From the NCBI RefSeq assembly GCF_013184775.1, contig NZ_JAATVV010000005.1:332478-396477 (forward strand): a stretch of DNA of 64,000 bases, read 5' to 3'. The notes under the pieces are model-generated. The model was not told where the DNA came from and did no database searches. It was given only the letters and a program-made list of their open reading frames with translations. Below, piece by piece: positions 26,752 to 36,775 of the stretch. Within the stretch, counting starts at the first letter, position 1, and each line of letters opens with the position of its first letter. This stretch comes from Martelella sp. HB161492. GTDB lineage: Bacteria; Pseudomonadota; Alphaproteobacteria; Rhizobiales; Rhizobiaceae. Both the position numbers and the translations under genes were made by a program.

Positions 26752-28941
26752 ATGCAGGCAGCAAGCAAGAAGGGTAACGGTTTTGCGCAGCGCGGGCTGT
26801 TTCGGCGCCATCAGACCCCCACAATCCTGCAGATGGAGGCGGTGGAATGCGGCGCCGCCTGCCTGGCGATGGTGCTGGCCTATCACGGGCGCTGGGTCGC
26901 GCTGGAACAGCTGCGGATGGAATGCGGCGTTTCGCGCAACGGCTCCAATGCATGGGACCTGATCGAGGCGGCCCGACGTTTCGGCTGCGAGGCCAGGGGC
27001 TTCAAGGTCGGGCTGGAAAAACTGCGTGAGCTGACCCTGCCGGCGATCATCTTCTGGCGGTTCAATCACTTCATCGTCCTGGAAAAGGTCGATCGCAAGG
27101 GCGCTGTCATCAATGACCCGGCTCAGGGCCGGAGGCGGATCGGCTGGGACGAGATGGACCGCGATTTCACCGGCGTCGCAGTGACCATTGTACCCGCGCA
27201 GGATTTCACCACTGGCGGTGAAAGACCCTCGGTTCTCCGCGAATTGCGTCAGTTCTCACGCGGAACTGCCGCCCCCTTCGCCTTCATACTGCTCGTCACC
27301 CTGCTTCTGGTCATTCCGGGTATTGTCATTCCGGCGCTCAGCAAGATCTATGTCGATGATTTTCTTGTCGGTGGGCAGCGGGATTGGGTCAGACCGCTGC
27401 TGACGGCCTTTGTGGTCGCGGGCAGTCTGAGCATGCTGCTCAGCTTCCTGCAGAAACACTTCCTGATGCGTTTTTCTGCCAAGGTCAGTATCGGCATGAC
27501 CCGTCAGGTGCTCTGGCGGCTTCTGCATCTGCCGATGGACTTTTTCAACCAGCGTTTCGCCGGTGACATTTCGGGCCGCCTCGGTTCGGCCGCGCGGGCT
27601 GCCTCGATGGTGTCGGGGCCGCTGGCCTTCAGCATTGTCGGGCTGATCTCCATTGTCGTCTACGGGGCGTTGCTGCTTTCCTACAGTGTGCCACTCGCTT
27701 CACTGGTGGTCGGCATGGCACTCGTGAACCTGCTGATGGCACGCATCGTCTGGCTGCGGCTTGAGAATGCGCGGCATCTGCTGGCCAAGAATGGTGCCGA
27801 ACAGGCGTCATCGATCATGAGCGGGCTGTCGGCGATCGAAACGGTAAAGGCGGCAGGTCTCGAAGACGATCTTTTCGCCCGCTGGGGCGGTCTTCAGGCA
27901 CAGCTTGTCTCGTTGTCTCAGACAATCGGCCGCCAAACCCAGCTTCTTGGCCTTTTGCCCGGCATCTGTTCATCGCTTGGCAACATCGCCATTCTGGGTC
28001 TCGGCGCGCTATTCGTTCTCGACGGCCAGCTTACCGTTGGCGACCTCGTGGCCTTTCAGGTTCTGGCCGGAAGTTTCAACGGTCCCGTGTCCGGCCTGGT
28101 CGGGCTCGGTTCATCACTGCAGACCACGCAGGTCGATCTCAGCCGCCTGGACGACGTTCTCAATTACGGGACCGCTGCCGGCGCTACAAGGGAAACACCG
28201 GCGGGCCCGCAGCGCAAGCTTGTCGGTTCTCTCGAGCTTCGCAATGTCACCTTCGGCTACAGCCGTCGCGAAGAGCCGCTGCTCAAGGATTTTTCGCTGA
28301 CCGTGCAGCCCGGTATGCGTGTCGCGCTCGTTGGCGCAAGCGGGTCAGGCAAATCGACAATCGGCAAGCTGGTGTCGGGCCTTTATCAGCCCTGGGAAGG
28401 GACCATCCTGTTTGACGGCATCGCTGCGGACAGGATCGACAGATCGAGTCTGACATCGTCTCTGGGTGTTGTCAGCCAGGATATCCACATCTTCAGCGGC
28501 AGCCTGCGCGACAATATCACCCTCTGGGACACATCGATTTCCGATCAGGCCCTGCATCGTGCCGTCAGTGATGCCTGCCTCGACATGCTGCCGATCGTGC
28601 GTGATGCCGGGCTCGATGCCACATTGTCGGAAGCCGGACGAAACCTGAGCGGCGGCGAGCGCCAGCGGCTCGAGATCGCACGGGCGCTTTGCAGGGCTCC
28701 CTCATTGCTGGTCATGGATGAAGCGACCTCGGCGCTCGATCCCGTCACGGAACAAGCCGTGGACATGAACCTCAGACAGCGCGGTTGCGCCTGTCTCATC
28801 ATCGCCCAGCGGCTATCCACCATTCGCGACAGCGACGAGATCATCGTCCTCGATCGTGGACGGATTGCCCAACGCGGAACCCACGACACCCTTATTGCTG
28901 AGCAGGACGGCCCCTATGCGCGGCTTGTTGCGGCGCTGTGA
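26752..28941 (+). CDS. C39-peptidase-containing ABC exporter (leader-cleaving)
   Basis: 729-residue peptidase-containing ABC transporter. The N-terminal C39 domain has Gln27, catalytic Cys33 in EAVECGAACLAM, His106 in FNHFIVLEK and Asp122 in INDPAQG, so it should cleave after Gly-Gly in the two precursors. The central six-helix membrane domain is followed by an ATPase with GASGSGKST, signature LSGGERQRLEIARAL and Walker B LLVMDEATSALD. It corresponds to the permease/ATPase/peptidase subunit of NHLP-type export systems. The stop overlaps the next gene's GTG. Confidence 0.92.
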   Translation: MQAASKKGNGFAQRGLFRRHQTPTILQMEAVECGAACLAMVLAYHGRWVALEQLRMECGVSRNGSNAWDLIEAARRFGCEARGFKVGLEKLRELTLPAIIFWRFNHFIVLEKVDRKGAVINDPAQGRRRIGWDEMDRDFTGVAVTIVPAQDFTTGGERPSVLRELRQFSRGTAAPFAFILLVTLLLVIPGIVIPALSKIYVDDFLVGGQRDWVRPLLTAFVVAGSLSMLLSFLQKHFLMRFSAKVSIGMTRQVLWRLLHLPMDFFNQRFAGDISGRLGSAARAASMVSGPLAFSIVGLISIVVYGALLLSYSVPLASLVVGMALVNLLMARIVWLRLENARHLLAKNGAEQASSIMSGLSAIETVKAAGLEDDLFARWGGLQAQLVSLSQTIGRQTQLLGLLPGICSSLGNIAILGLGALFVLDGQLTVGDLVAFQVLAGSFNGPVSGLVGLGSSLQTTQVDLSRLDDVLNYGTAAGATRETPAGPQRKLVGSLELRNVTFGYSRREEPLLKDFSLTVQPGMRVALVGASGSGKSTIGKLVSGLYQPWEGTILFDGIAADRIDRSSLTSSLGVVSQDIHIFSGSLRDNITLWDTSISDQALHRAVSDACLDMLPIVRDAGLDATLSEAGRNLSGGERQRLEIARALCRAPSLLVMDEATSALDPVTEQAVDMNLRQRGCACLIIAQRLSTIRDSDEIIVLDRGRIAQRGTHDTLIAEQDGPYARLVAAL

Positions 28942-31799
28942 GAGCCAGGCTAATGGACCAGATCGAAGACCAGCAACATCATCTGCCTGTTCCGCTCCTT
29001 CGAGCCCAGGCGGGAGCCCGGATGCCGCGGGCAATACCGCTTGGCAAGGTGGAAGGCGTCTTCTGCCTCGCCGCCGGTCAGGCCGATGTCTTCGCGGTTG
29101 ATCCAAGGCAGGCGATCTACGGCCCGCTCAACCACCTCTTCCGTCTTTCCGAGGGCGCAGTGTTTGCTGGCCTTGCAGACGTCGAGGAAGGCGAGGACAG
29201 TCCCGATATTCTTGTCATTCCTGCGCCCGGTTGCACTATTTTGTCGTGCGAAGCGCTGACGCAGTCGGACGGACTGGATCTCTGGACGGCACGCCTGCTT
29301 GCAGCAGGCAATACCGCATTGCCGCCACGCGGCATTTCGCTCATCGATGCCGGACATCAGGTCGTCATGCAGGCAGGGGCGGCCGTGTGTGCGTCGGCTC
29401 CGCTTCTCTGGCTTGAAACCAATGGCACGCTTGTAAGCTGCAGCGGCGGCAGAGTGGCGGCCGGGCTCGTACCGATCACGCCCGAATTCTGGATGCAGGC
29501 GCCGGACGGCGTGACGGCACGGGTCCTTGGTAGCCGTGACCTCTTCGAAGCAGGGGTGCTGCAAACCGCCCGCAACGCAGCCATGATCCTGGCCCTTGCC
29601 AGCATAGGTGCCTGCCTTGAGCGGATTGACCGTCACGCCGATGAGGTTCTTCATCGCCGTGAAACCGCGACAAACCGGCGGCTCGAAGCCACGACCGGCG
29701 CTGTCGCAGCGCTTCTCCACCGCAAGGCCAGGCAGCCCGCTGGTACACTGGAACCCGATGCGCTGATGCGCTGTGCAGCCCGTGTGGCTGCGGCGGATGG
29801 GATCGAGCTGCGCGCTGTCGCGCCATCACGACCGCAACAGCGCGGCGAAGCCATTGCCGCGATCGCCCGTGTGAACCACGTTCGCGCCCGACGCGCGCGC
29901 CTGCCTGCGGGCTGGTGGCGCGGCGATCACGGCGCATTTGTCGGGTTTAGTGACGCCGGCGAACCGGTCTGCCTGCTTCCGGCCCGTTTCGGATATCACG
30001 CCATCGATAGTGACGGCAACGCGCGTCGGGTGGATGGCGCTCTTGCCGCCAGCCTCGCGCCGGAAGCCTATATTTTCTATCGCCCGATGCCGGACACCAG
30101 GATCACCGCCCGCATTCTGCTCGGCTTCGTGTTCAAGAACAACATCCGCACTTTCGCGACAATTCTGATTGCATCGGCCTGCATGGCCTTGCTGGCGCTT
30201 CTGACGCCGCTGGTGTCCGGGCATATCTTCGATACGATCATCCCGAAGGCGGAATATGGTCAGCTCGGTCAGGTGACGATCGTGCTGGTGGCGGCCGCTT
30301 TCGCCACTCTTGGATTTGGCATGGCCCGCACGCTCACGCAACTCAGACTGCGCGGCCGGGTTGATGCCGTGGTGCAGAGCGCGGTCTGGGACCGGCTTTT
30401 GCGACTGCCGGCCAGTTTTTTCCAGCAATATGAGGTCGGCGATCTGGCCAGCCGCGCGGCAGGGATCAATGCGCTCAGTCGGGCGCTGAACGGATCAACC
30501 CTCTCGGCCGTGTTCAGCGGCCTGTTTTCCGTCGCAAGCCTCGCCATGATGCTCTATTACCAGCCCATGCTGGCGCTGATCGCCGTCGGCTTCGTGGTTC
30601 TGGTTATCCTGATTAGCTGCGTCTTTGCCTATCTTCAGCTCTTGTATCAGCGTGATCAGTATGCGCTGAGCGGCAAGCTGGCGGCCCGCACCTTTCAATT
30701 CGTTTCCGGAATTTCGACCCTCAAGGTCAACGGCGCCGAACGGCTGGCCTATGCCGACTGGACCGAGCGTTTTGCCCGCGACATGCATTTTCGCCTGCGC
30801 TCGAATATCCTGACCTATAGCGAGGGATTGCTGACAGGCGGGGTGCTGATTGTCTTTCAGATTCTGACGCTGGCCTTCTTTGCCTTTTATGTGGACAATG
30901 TTTCGACCGGAACCTTTATCGCATTCAACACCGCCTTTGGACAGTTCTATGCCGGCTTTTCCGGGCTTGCCGGCGCGCTCGTCACGCTCATGTCGCTGAA
31001 GCCGCTCTATGAGCGCACGGAACCCATTCTGGCTGGCGAGCCGGAGGTTTCCGGCACAAGAACACAGCCGGGCGACCTGACCGGGCGGATTGCCATCAGC
31101 CATGCAAGCTTTGCCTTCGAAAACACTGAGCGGGCTATCCTCGACGATATTACGATGGAGATCCACGCCGGTGAATTTATCGCCATTGTCGGCCCGTCGG
31201 GAAGCGGAAAGTCGACCCTGATGCGGCTCCTCCTCGGCTTCCTCACGCCGCAAAAGGGAACGCTCACCTATGACGATCATGATCTGGCAAAGCTCGACCC
31301 ATCGTCACTGCGCCGCCAGCTCGGCGTAGTTCTGCAGGACGGAAAGCTGCTGACCGGCAGTATCCATGACAACATTACTGCCAACGGAGCCTATAGCGAG
31401 GCAGAGGTCTGGCAGGCTGTCATCGATTCCGGGCTTGAGGCGGATATCAGGGCAATGCCGATGGGACTGCAGACACCTGTCGGCGAAGGGGCGGCCACAT
31501 TCTCCGGCGGGCAGAAGCAGCGCCTCCTCATCGCGCGGGCACTGGTCCGCAAACCGCGCATCGTTCTCTTTGACGAGGCGACGAGTGCGCTCGACAACAT
31601 CACCCAGGCACAGGTCAGCACCGCCCTTGAGCGCATGAAAGCGACGCGCATCGTCATCGCACATCGCCTGTCCACGATCCGCCATGCTGACCGGATCTAT
31701 GTCCTGGAACACGGCCGGATCGTGGAGCAGGGCAGCTATGATGCTTTGATCAAGCAGGACGGCGTCTTTGCGGTGCTGGCGAAACGTCAGCTGTCATAA
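28938..31799 (+). CDS. NHLP-type bacteriocin export ABC transporter, permease/ATPase subunit
   Basis: 953-residue second ABC half-transporter. About 400 N-terminal residues without a peptidase site form the soluble extension typical of the NHLP second subunit. They are followed by a six-helix membrane domain (from about residue 400, NNIRTFATILIASACMALLALL region) and an ATPase with GPSGSGKST, TFSGGQKQRLLIARAL and IVLFDEATSALD. It probably heterodimerises with the C39 subunit. The GTG at 28938 overlaps the preceding stop; ATG 28953 is an alternative start. It is the last gene of the export operon. Confidence 0.88.
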   Translation: MRARLMDQIEDQQHHLPVPLLRAQAGARMPRAIPLGKVEGVFCLAAGQADVFAVDPRQAIYGPLNHLFRLSEGAVFAGLADVEEGEDSPDILVIPAPGCTILSCEALTQSDGLDLWTARLLAAGNTALPPRGISLIDAGHQVVMQAGAAVCASAPLLWLETNGTLVSCSGGRVAAGLVPITPEFWMQAPDGVTARVLGSRDLFEAGVLQTARNAAMILALASIGACLERIDRHADEVLHRRETATNRRLEATTGAVAALLHRKARQPAGTLEPDALMRCAARVAAADGIELRAVAPSRPQQRGEAIAAIARVNHVRARRARLPAGWWRGDHGAFVGFSDAGEPVCLLPARFGYHAIDSDGNARRVDGALAASLAPEAYIFYRPMPDTRITARILLGFVFKNNIRTFATILIASACMALLALLTPLVSGHIFDTIIPKAEYGQLGQVTIVLVAAAFATLGFGMARTLTQLRLRGRVDAVVQSAVWDRLLRLPASFFQQYEVGDLASRAAGINALSRALNGSTLSAVFSGLFSVASLAMMLYYQPMLALIAVGFVVLVILISCVFAYLQLLYQRDQYALSGKLAARTFQFVSGISTLKVNGAERLAYADWTERFARDMHFRLRSNILTYSEGLLTGGVLIVFQILTLAFFAFYVDNVSTGTFIAFNTAFGQFYAGFSGLAGALVTLMSLKPLYERTEPILAGEPEVSGTRTQPGDLTGRIAISHASFAFENTERAILDDITMEIHAGEFIAIVGPSGSGKSTLMRLLLGFLTPQKGTLTYDDHDLAKLDPSSLRRQLGVVLQDGKLLTGSIHDNITANGAYSEAEVWQAVIDSGLEADIRAMPMGLQTPVGEGAATFSGGQKQRLLIARALVRKPRIVLFDEATSALDNITQAQVSTALERMKATRIVIAHRLSTIRHADRIYVLEHGRIVEQGSYDALIKQDGVFAVLAKRQLS

Positions 31800-32252
31800 G
31801 CACTCTCGTGCCGCAGGCGCTTGTCTGCCACCGTTCCAGCGAATGCGCGGCATCATGACCAGCAGCCCGGTATATGGGACTGCATGGCCTGCCGCACAAA
31901 AGCACGACCAAACCCGCACCTATGGGCTTTCCTGCCGTGGCGACCCGCGCGGAAACCGGCCCGCATCCCTGTCCGATGCCCGAGAATTGAGCAGGTGGGA
32001 TTTTGTCCGGTGACGATTTTTCGCAAGAATTTGAAATAAATATTTCAGCGCCACAGAGCTGATATCGGCAAATAGACGTTTCTTTACAATGGACTGAATG
32101 GCCTTACAGCAAGCGGTTTTGTTGATTTATTCATGAAATGAACCCGAAATTCTCGCCAATGCATATTCCATAGGCAGAACGCCTAAAGCGCATGCTCGGC
32201 AAGCCTTTGCAAAAAAAGTTTCAGATGTAGTCTAGTCTCATCCTTAGTATTC
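31800..32252. other. Intergenic region before the M24/CUT1 operon
   Basis: About 450 bases with no convincing gene. AT-rich from 32030 onward. The last part contains an inverted repeat overlapping the next start (annotated separately). Short frames at 31768-32039 lack ribosome sites and recognisable sequence. Confidence 0.6.
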
Positions 32253-32259
32253 ATGAGAC
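32235..32259. promoter_or_regulatory. Inverted repeat GTCTCAT...ATGAGAC at the operon start
   Basis: Perfect 7-bp arms separated by 11 bases overlap the 5' end of the M24 gene. The position just at the translation start fits a repressor site for the operon, for instance for the RpiR regulator encoded at its end. Only the symmetry is seen. Confidence 0.4.
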
Positions 32260-33701
32260 ATGCCATGACCGCCATCAACGCTTCCCGTCTTCCCTCAGGT
32301 GCTCGGACCGACGCACGGTTTGAACGCCTGCTCGACGGCTTTGAGCCCTCATTTGAATTCGAGCCTGTCGGACCGCTGCCGGAAAGCGAATTCGTTGATC
32401 GCCTCCGTCGGATCCGCCGTGAAGCTGTTGTTGCCGGTCATGATGTCATACTCGTCCATGCCGATTCCATCGGCTCTTACAAAGTCTCCAACTCCTATCT
32501 GCGTTACATCTGTGACTGGGCCCGTGAAGGCGTTCTTGTCATTCCCACTGATGACGACAGGCCGCTGACGCTCTTTTCCATCTTCAGCAGTTCCGTTCTG
32601 CTGCCGCCGGCCGGCGAGCCGGTTCTTGTCGAGGATATCTGGCAGGTCGGCACATGGGGGCGCGAGACCTATAACCGCCCGGGAAACACCGTTGACAAGG
32701 TTGCGGATGCGCTATCCTCATTTCTTGAGAAGCAGGGCTTCTCCGTCGCGCAGATCGGCCTGATTGGTGACGCAACCTCGCAGCCTTACTGGGACGCGCT
32801 GAAGACACGTCTGCCGAAGAGTGTCTTTCGGGCCTCCGAGCCGATTGTCGACCGGATGCAGAAAATCCGATCGCCGCGGGAGCAGGCCGTCGTGCGGGCG
32901 GCAGCGCAGCTGGCCGATATCGGTATCCAGGCAGCATATCACGTCATCAAACCGGGTGTGACCGACTACGAAATCTACGCGGCATTCACCTATGCGCAGA
33001 TGGCGCGCGGTGGTGAAACCGGCGACGGCTACCAGATCGGCATCAACCGCTACGGCACTCATTGCGGCAAACCCTACGGCCATGTCGTGCGCAATGGCGA
33101 CCTGATCAACCTCTATATTTCCGCGGTGATCTATCAGGGCTATACGGCACAGATTGCCCGGATGATTGCCGTGGGCGATATCACGGACAAGCAGGAAGAT
33201 GTTCTTGCCATGTGTGTCGAGGGTGTGGAAAAGGCCGCCGCGCTGGTTCGTCCCGGCAGGCTGGTTTCTGAAGTGGCCGATGCCTCGTTCGAACCCTATC
33301 TTGACCGCGGATACCTGACATCGGCAGATAGTCGGATCATGCCGTATAACTGGGTCTCCGAGGATGACGGCAGACCGCGTCTCGTTCCGCGCAAGCATGT
33401 GCCTGACGAGGACTGGGAACGTCAGGGCCGACGGCTCATGCATGTCTATCCGGCAACACTTGGACCCCATAATCCCAATGTCGGCCATTCGGTTTCGATG
33501 CAGAAATTCAAAAATTACAATATCCAGTCCAACAATCACGACACGCTGGAGGAGGGGATGACCTTCGTTCTCCACGCGCAGTGGCTCGAACCGGAAGTGG
33601 CCGGTTGCAATGTCGGTGATTGCTATCTGGTGACGGCAGATGGTGCGGAAAACTTAAGCTGCCATACCCCGCTTGCACCCCACCGGGTGAAGGCGGACTG
33701 A
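32253..33701 (+). CDS. M24-family creatinase-like protein without metal ligands
   Basis: 482-residue pita-bread-fold protein (creatinase N-terminal domain plus M24 domain). The M24 metal ligands are mostly replaced. The Asp pair is Tyr288 and Gln300 (NLYISAVIYQGYTAQIAR), His412 is retained in VGHSVSM, and the two Glu positions are His441 and Gly455. It is therefore unlikely to be an Xaa-Pro metallopeptidase and resembles creatinase, which works without metal. ATG 32253 lies inside an inverted repeat; ATG 32265 is an equally good start. It heads an operon with an importer and a hydantoin-racemase-like enzyme. Confidence 0.75.
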   Translation: MRHAMTAINASRLPSGARTDARFERLLDGFEPSFEFEPVGPLPESEFVDRLRRIRREAVVAGHDVILVHADSIGSYKVSNSYLRYICDWAREGVLVIPTDDDRPLTLFSIFSSSVLLPPAGEPVLVEDIWQVGTWGRETYNRPGNTVDKVADALSSFLEKQGFSVAQIGLIGDATSQPYWDALKTRLPKSVFRASEPIVDRMQKIRSPREQAVVRAAAQLADIGIQAAYHVIKPGVTDYEIYAAFTYAQMARGGETGDGYQIGINRYGTHCGKPYGHVVRNGDLINLYISAVIYQGYTAQIARMIAVGDITDKQEDVLAMCVEGVEKAAALVRPGRLVSEVADASFEPYLDRGYLTSADSRIMPYNWVSEDDGRPRLVPRKHVPDEDWERQGRRLMHVYPATLGPHNPNVGHSVSMQKFKNYNIQSNNHDTLEEGMTFVLHAQWLEPEVAGCNVGDCYLVTADGAENLSCHTPLAPHRVKAD

Positions 33702-33758
33702 TCCCCCCTCAAAACTCAGTATAAGACCAAGAAAAAGAACCCTCAGAAGGAGAACAAG

Positions 33759-35015
33759 ATGTTCGAGAATATCCGCCGACGCAGGCTTCTGGCCTCCGCT
33801 GTTTTCATCGGCTTTGCTGCCACATTGGCAGGTGCTGCGCCGAGCTTTGCCCAGTCGGGCGAAAAAGTTACCCTGACGATTGCCAACTCGCAGTGGCTCG
33901 ATGCCCTGCGTGGTCAGAACCTCTGGGCCGCCGTCAAGCAGTATGAGACGGTCAATCCCGATGTGACACTGGAGCAGGAGGCTATTCCGTCTGCTGAATT
34001 TGCCGACAAGCTGACCACTGAAATGGGTGCAGGCCAGGGCCCGGACATTGCCATCATGCAGGAAGGCCTGTTCTACACCATGGCCGATGCCGGCTTTCTG
34101 GTTGATCTCAGCGACGCCGTAAAAGGCGTCGATCTCAACAGCACCAATGATAACGGCGTGATTGACGATGTGCGCTATGGCATTGCATGGCAGCGTGCCG
34201 CCTATGCGTTGATCTTCAACAAGAGTGTGACGGCGGACCTCGGCGTCAAGATCCCGACGACGGTTCAGGAACTGATCACCTCGGCCAAGGAAGCGACAGA
34301 CAAAACGCCCGGCGTCATTGGCTTTACCGCCCGTCATCAGATCAATGATTTCAGCGGCTGGTCGATGGATTTCCAGAACTGGGCCTATGGTTACGGGGTT
34401 AACTGGGTTGATGACAGCGGCAAGCTGACCATCAATACACCCGAAGCTGTCGCCGCTGTTCAGGCGTTCAAGGATACCTATGCTTCGGGCATTATTCCCG
34501 TCGGTGACAGCATGCCGACGCAGCGCACTCGCTTTAAGGAAAAGCAGGTTGCCTTCTCGATCGACAATTCCGGTGGCACGCTTAATATCGCGTCCGGTGG
34601 GGCGCTTCCCAGCGCCGATATCGGTGCAGCGGCCATGCCATTTGCCCATCCCGGTGCGCATCAGCAGATCTTCCTCGGCGTCAGCGCACACAGCGAGAAA
34701 CAGGAAGAAGCGATCAAGTTCCTGACCTGGCTCGTCAGCCCGGAAGGACAGCAGGCGCTGCGCGCAGCATCCGGTCCGGATGCACTGGCGACGGACGTTC
34801 CTGTTACCGCGGAATTTGCTGCAGCCAACCCCTGGGCACCTGAATTCGCTAAGCTTGCGGAGCACTCGCGCAGCACGCTCATCCCGGGCTATGAGGTTGA
34901 TACACCGCAGATCATGCGCTTCGTGATGCAGGCTGTCGAGAAGTCTATTCTGACCGATACGACACCCGAACAGGCTCTTGCCGAAGCCCAGACGGCGGTC
35001 GACCAGCAGTTCTGA
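33759..35015 (+). CDS. ABC transporter substrate-binding protein, family 1 (CUT1 type)
   Basis: Periplasmic receptor, 418 residues. The signal peptide is clear: basic RRRR start, hydrophobic ASAVFIGFAATLAGA and cleavage after PSFA. The mature domain follows the family-1 pattern, with YETVNPDVTLEQE, GQGPDIAIMQEGLF and WLVSPEGQQALRAA. Such proteins usually bind oligosaccharides or glycosides, but the enzymes around it point to a nitrogen compound. AGAAGGAGAAC precedes the ATG. The two permeases and ATPase follow. Confidence 0.88.
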   Translation: MFENIRRRRLLASAVFIGFAATLAGAAPSFAQSGEKVTLTIANSQWLDALRGQNLWAAVKQYETVNPDVTLEQEAIPSAEFADKLTTEMGAGQGPDIAIMQEGLFYTMADAGFLVDLSDAVKGVDLNSTNDNGVIDDVRYGIAWQRAAYALIFNKSVTADLGVKIPTTVQELITSAKEATDKTPGVIGFTARHQINDFSGWSMDFQNWAYGYGVNWVDDSGKLTINTPEAVAAVQAFKDTYASGIIPVGDSMPTQRTRFKEKQVAFSIDNSGGTLNIASGGALPSADIGAAAMPFAHPGAHQQIFLGVSAHSEKQEEAIKFLTWLVSPEGQQALRAASGPDALATDVPVTAEFAAANPWAPEFAKLAEHSRSTLIPGYEVDTPQIMRFVMQAVEKSILTDTTPEQALAEAQTAVDQQF

Positions 35016-35038
35016 GACAGCGAGGCGAAGGAGTGGTC

Positions 35039-35938
35039 ATGACTGGCCTGAACTTAAGAAGACGGGCGACACGCTTAGCAGCCTATGGCTTCATTCTTCC
35101 GCCCATGATCTATCTTGTGGTCTTCATGTTCTGGCCGCTAGCGCGGCAGATGTATATGAGCCTGACCAACACCCGGATCATCAATCCCAACCACGGCCGA
35201 TTCATCGGCCTTGGTAACTACGAACGGCTTTTCAGCGATCCGTCATTCTTTCTCTCGGTCCGGGTCACGCTGCTTTATGCAGCGCTGGCAGTGGTGTTCG
35301 GTGTGTCACTGGGTGTGATCTCGGCGCTTGCAATCGACCGGCCCTTCAGGGGCCGCGCCATTGCCCGGGGGATTCTCCTGTTCGGCTGGGCGGTTCCCAA
35401 TGTGGCTGCCTCGCTGATCTGGCTGTGGATGTATAATGATCGCTCCGGCATTCTCAACCGCATCACCGAAGCGCTAGGGCTTGGCCGTTTTGCCTGGCTG
35501 ACCAGCACCGACCTGGCGCTTGCCTCCGTTCTGGCGGTCACGGTCTGGCAGGTCGCGCCCTTCGTCATGCTGGTCGTGCTTGCTGCATTGCAGTCGGTTC
35601 CAGACGAAGTGCGTGAGGCTGCCGCCATCGATGGCGCGGATGGTCTCAGTACATTCAGAATGGTTACCTTGCCGCATATCCGGCCGGCCATCCAGCTTTC
35701 GGCCCTGCTGGTCTGTGTCTGGTCGATCCGCCGCTTCGACATCATCTACCTTCTGACCGGAGGTGGACCGGTCGGCTCAACCAGTACTCTGGTGGTCAAG
35801 ATCCGTCAGGTGGCCTTTGAGAACCATCAGCTTGGCCTTGCCAGCGCCTACGGCGCCGTCGGCCTTGTTCTGGCGCTCGCGATTGCCGGTATTCATTATT
35901 ATTTCGAACAACGCCGCATGAAGTGGATGTCCCGCTGA
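35039..35938 (+). CDS. ABC transporter permease (CUT1, MalF-like)
   Basis: Inner-membrane permease of 299 residues. Helix 1 is YGFILPPMIYLVVFMFWPL, and the coupling loop is PDEVREAAAIDGADGLSTFRMVTLPHIRP, the EAA motif. AAGGAG lies 6 bases before ATG 35039, which is preferred to the in-frame GTG at 35033. Its stop overlaps the next gene's start by one base. Confidence 0.9.
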   Translation: MTGLNLRRRATRLAAYGFILPPMIYLVVFMFWPLARQMYMSLTNTRIINPNHGRFIGLGNYERLFSDPSFFLSVRVTLLYAALAVVFGVSLGVISALAIDRPFRGRAIARGILLFGWAVPNVAASLIWLWMYNDRSGILNRITEALGLGRFAWLTSTDLALASVLAVTVWQVAPFVMLVVLAALQSVPDEVREAAAIDGADGLSTFRMVTLPHIRPAIQLSALLVCVWSIRRFDIIYLLTGGGPVGSTSTLVVKIRQVAFENHQLGLASAYGAVGLVLALAIAGIHYYFEQRRMKWMSR

Positions 35939-36771
35939 TGACGACGAAAAAAATCATACTGAGGCTTCTGCGCTACCTTATGATCGGTGTCCTTGTGGTG
36001 CTTGCTGGCTTCCCCGTCTACTGGATGGCGGCTACGGCGCTTTCAGACAATTCCGAGCTTTACGGTTCGGGGCAGTCCGCCTGGCTGCAGCTGCGTCATT
36101 TTCCGCAACTCTTTCAGGACCTCAAGCAGGTTCCAATCGGGTTATGGCTGTTCAACACGCTTCTGGTTGCCGCAGGCGGCACGGTGCTTTCCCTGACGCT
36201 TGGCTCGCTGGCCGGCTATGCGCTCAGCCGGTTCCGTTTTCATGGAAAGGGGCTGGTCGGCTTCTTTCTCTTCGTAACCCAGGTTGTGCCGGAAGCGCTT
36301 ATTCTGGTGCCGCTCTACGCGATGTTCATCACCTTTGGCCTGCTGAACAGCCTCGCCGGCCTGGTGCTTGCCAATGTCGGTTTCTCGCTTCCCGTCGCCT
36401 GCTTCGTGCTCAAGGGCGCCATGGATGCTGTTCCCTATGAGATCGAGGAATCGGCGATCATCGATAATTGCCCGCGCTTCAGCATTCTGACGATGATCAT
36501 CTTGCCCCTGATCATGCCGAGTATTGCTGCCGCAGCTGTTGTCGCTTTCTTTGCCGGCTGGAACGAGTTCCTTTTCGCCTCGACCTTCCTGATGGATCGG
36601 GACAAATGGACGGCAAGCGTCGGGCTTGCCTCTTTCGTCGGGCAATATGAAACCCCGATGTCCGCCGTGATGGGAGCAGCCCTCGTCTTCAGTATTCCGG
36701 CGATCGTCTTCTTCCTCCTGATCCAGCGAAAAATCGTAGCCGGCCTGACGTCCGGCGCCGTCAAAGGATAA
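35938..36771 (+). CDS. ABC transporter permease (CUT1, MalG-like)
   Basis: 277-residue second permease. It has about six helices beginning YLMIGVLVVLAGFPVYWMA and an EAA-like loop PYEIEESAIIDNCPRFSILTMIILPL. The start is coupled to the previous stop (TGATG). It forms the channel with the preceding permease. Four bases separate it from the ATPase gene. Confidence 0.9.
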   Translation: MTTKKIILRLLRYLMIGVLVVLAGFPVYWMAATALSDNSELYGSGQSAWLQLRHFPQLFQDLKQVPIGLWLFNTLLVAAGGTVLSLTLGSLAGYALSRFRFHGKGLVGFFLFVTQVVPEALILVPLYAMFITFGLLNSLAGLVLANVGFSLPVACFVLKGAMDAVPYEIEESAIIDNCPRFSILTMIILPLIMPSIAAAAVVAFFAGWNEFLFASTFLMDRDKWTASVGLASFVGQYETPMSAVMGAALVFSIPAIVFFLLIQRKIVAGLTSGAVKG

Positions 36772-36775
36772 ATCC

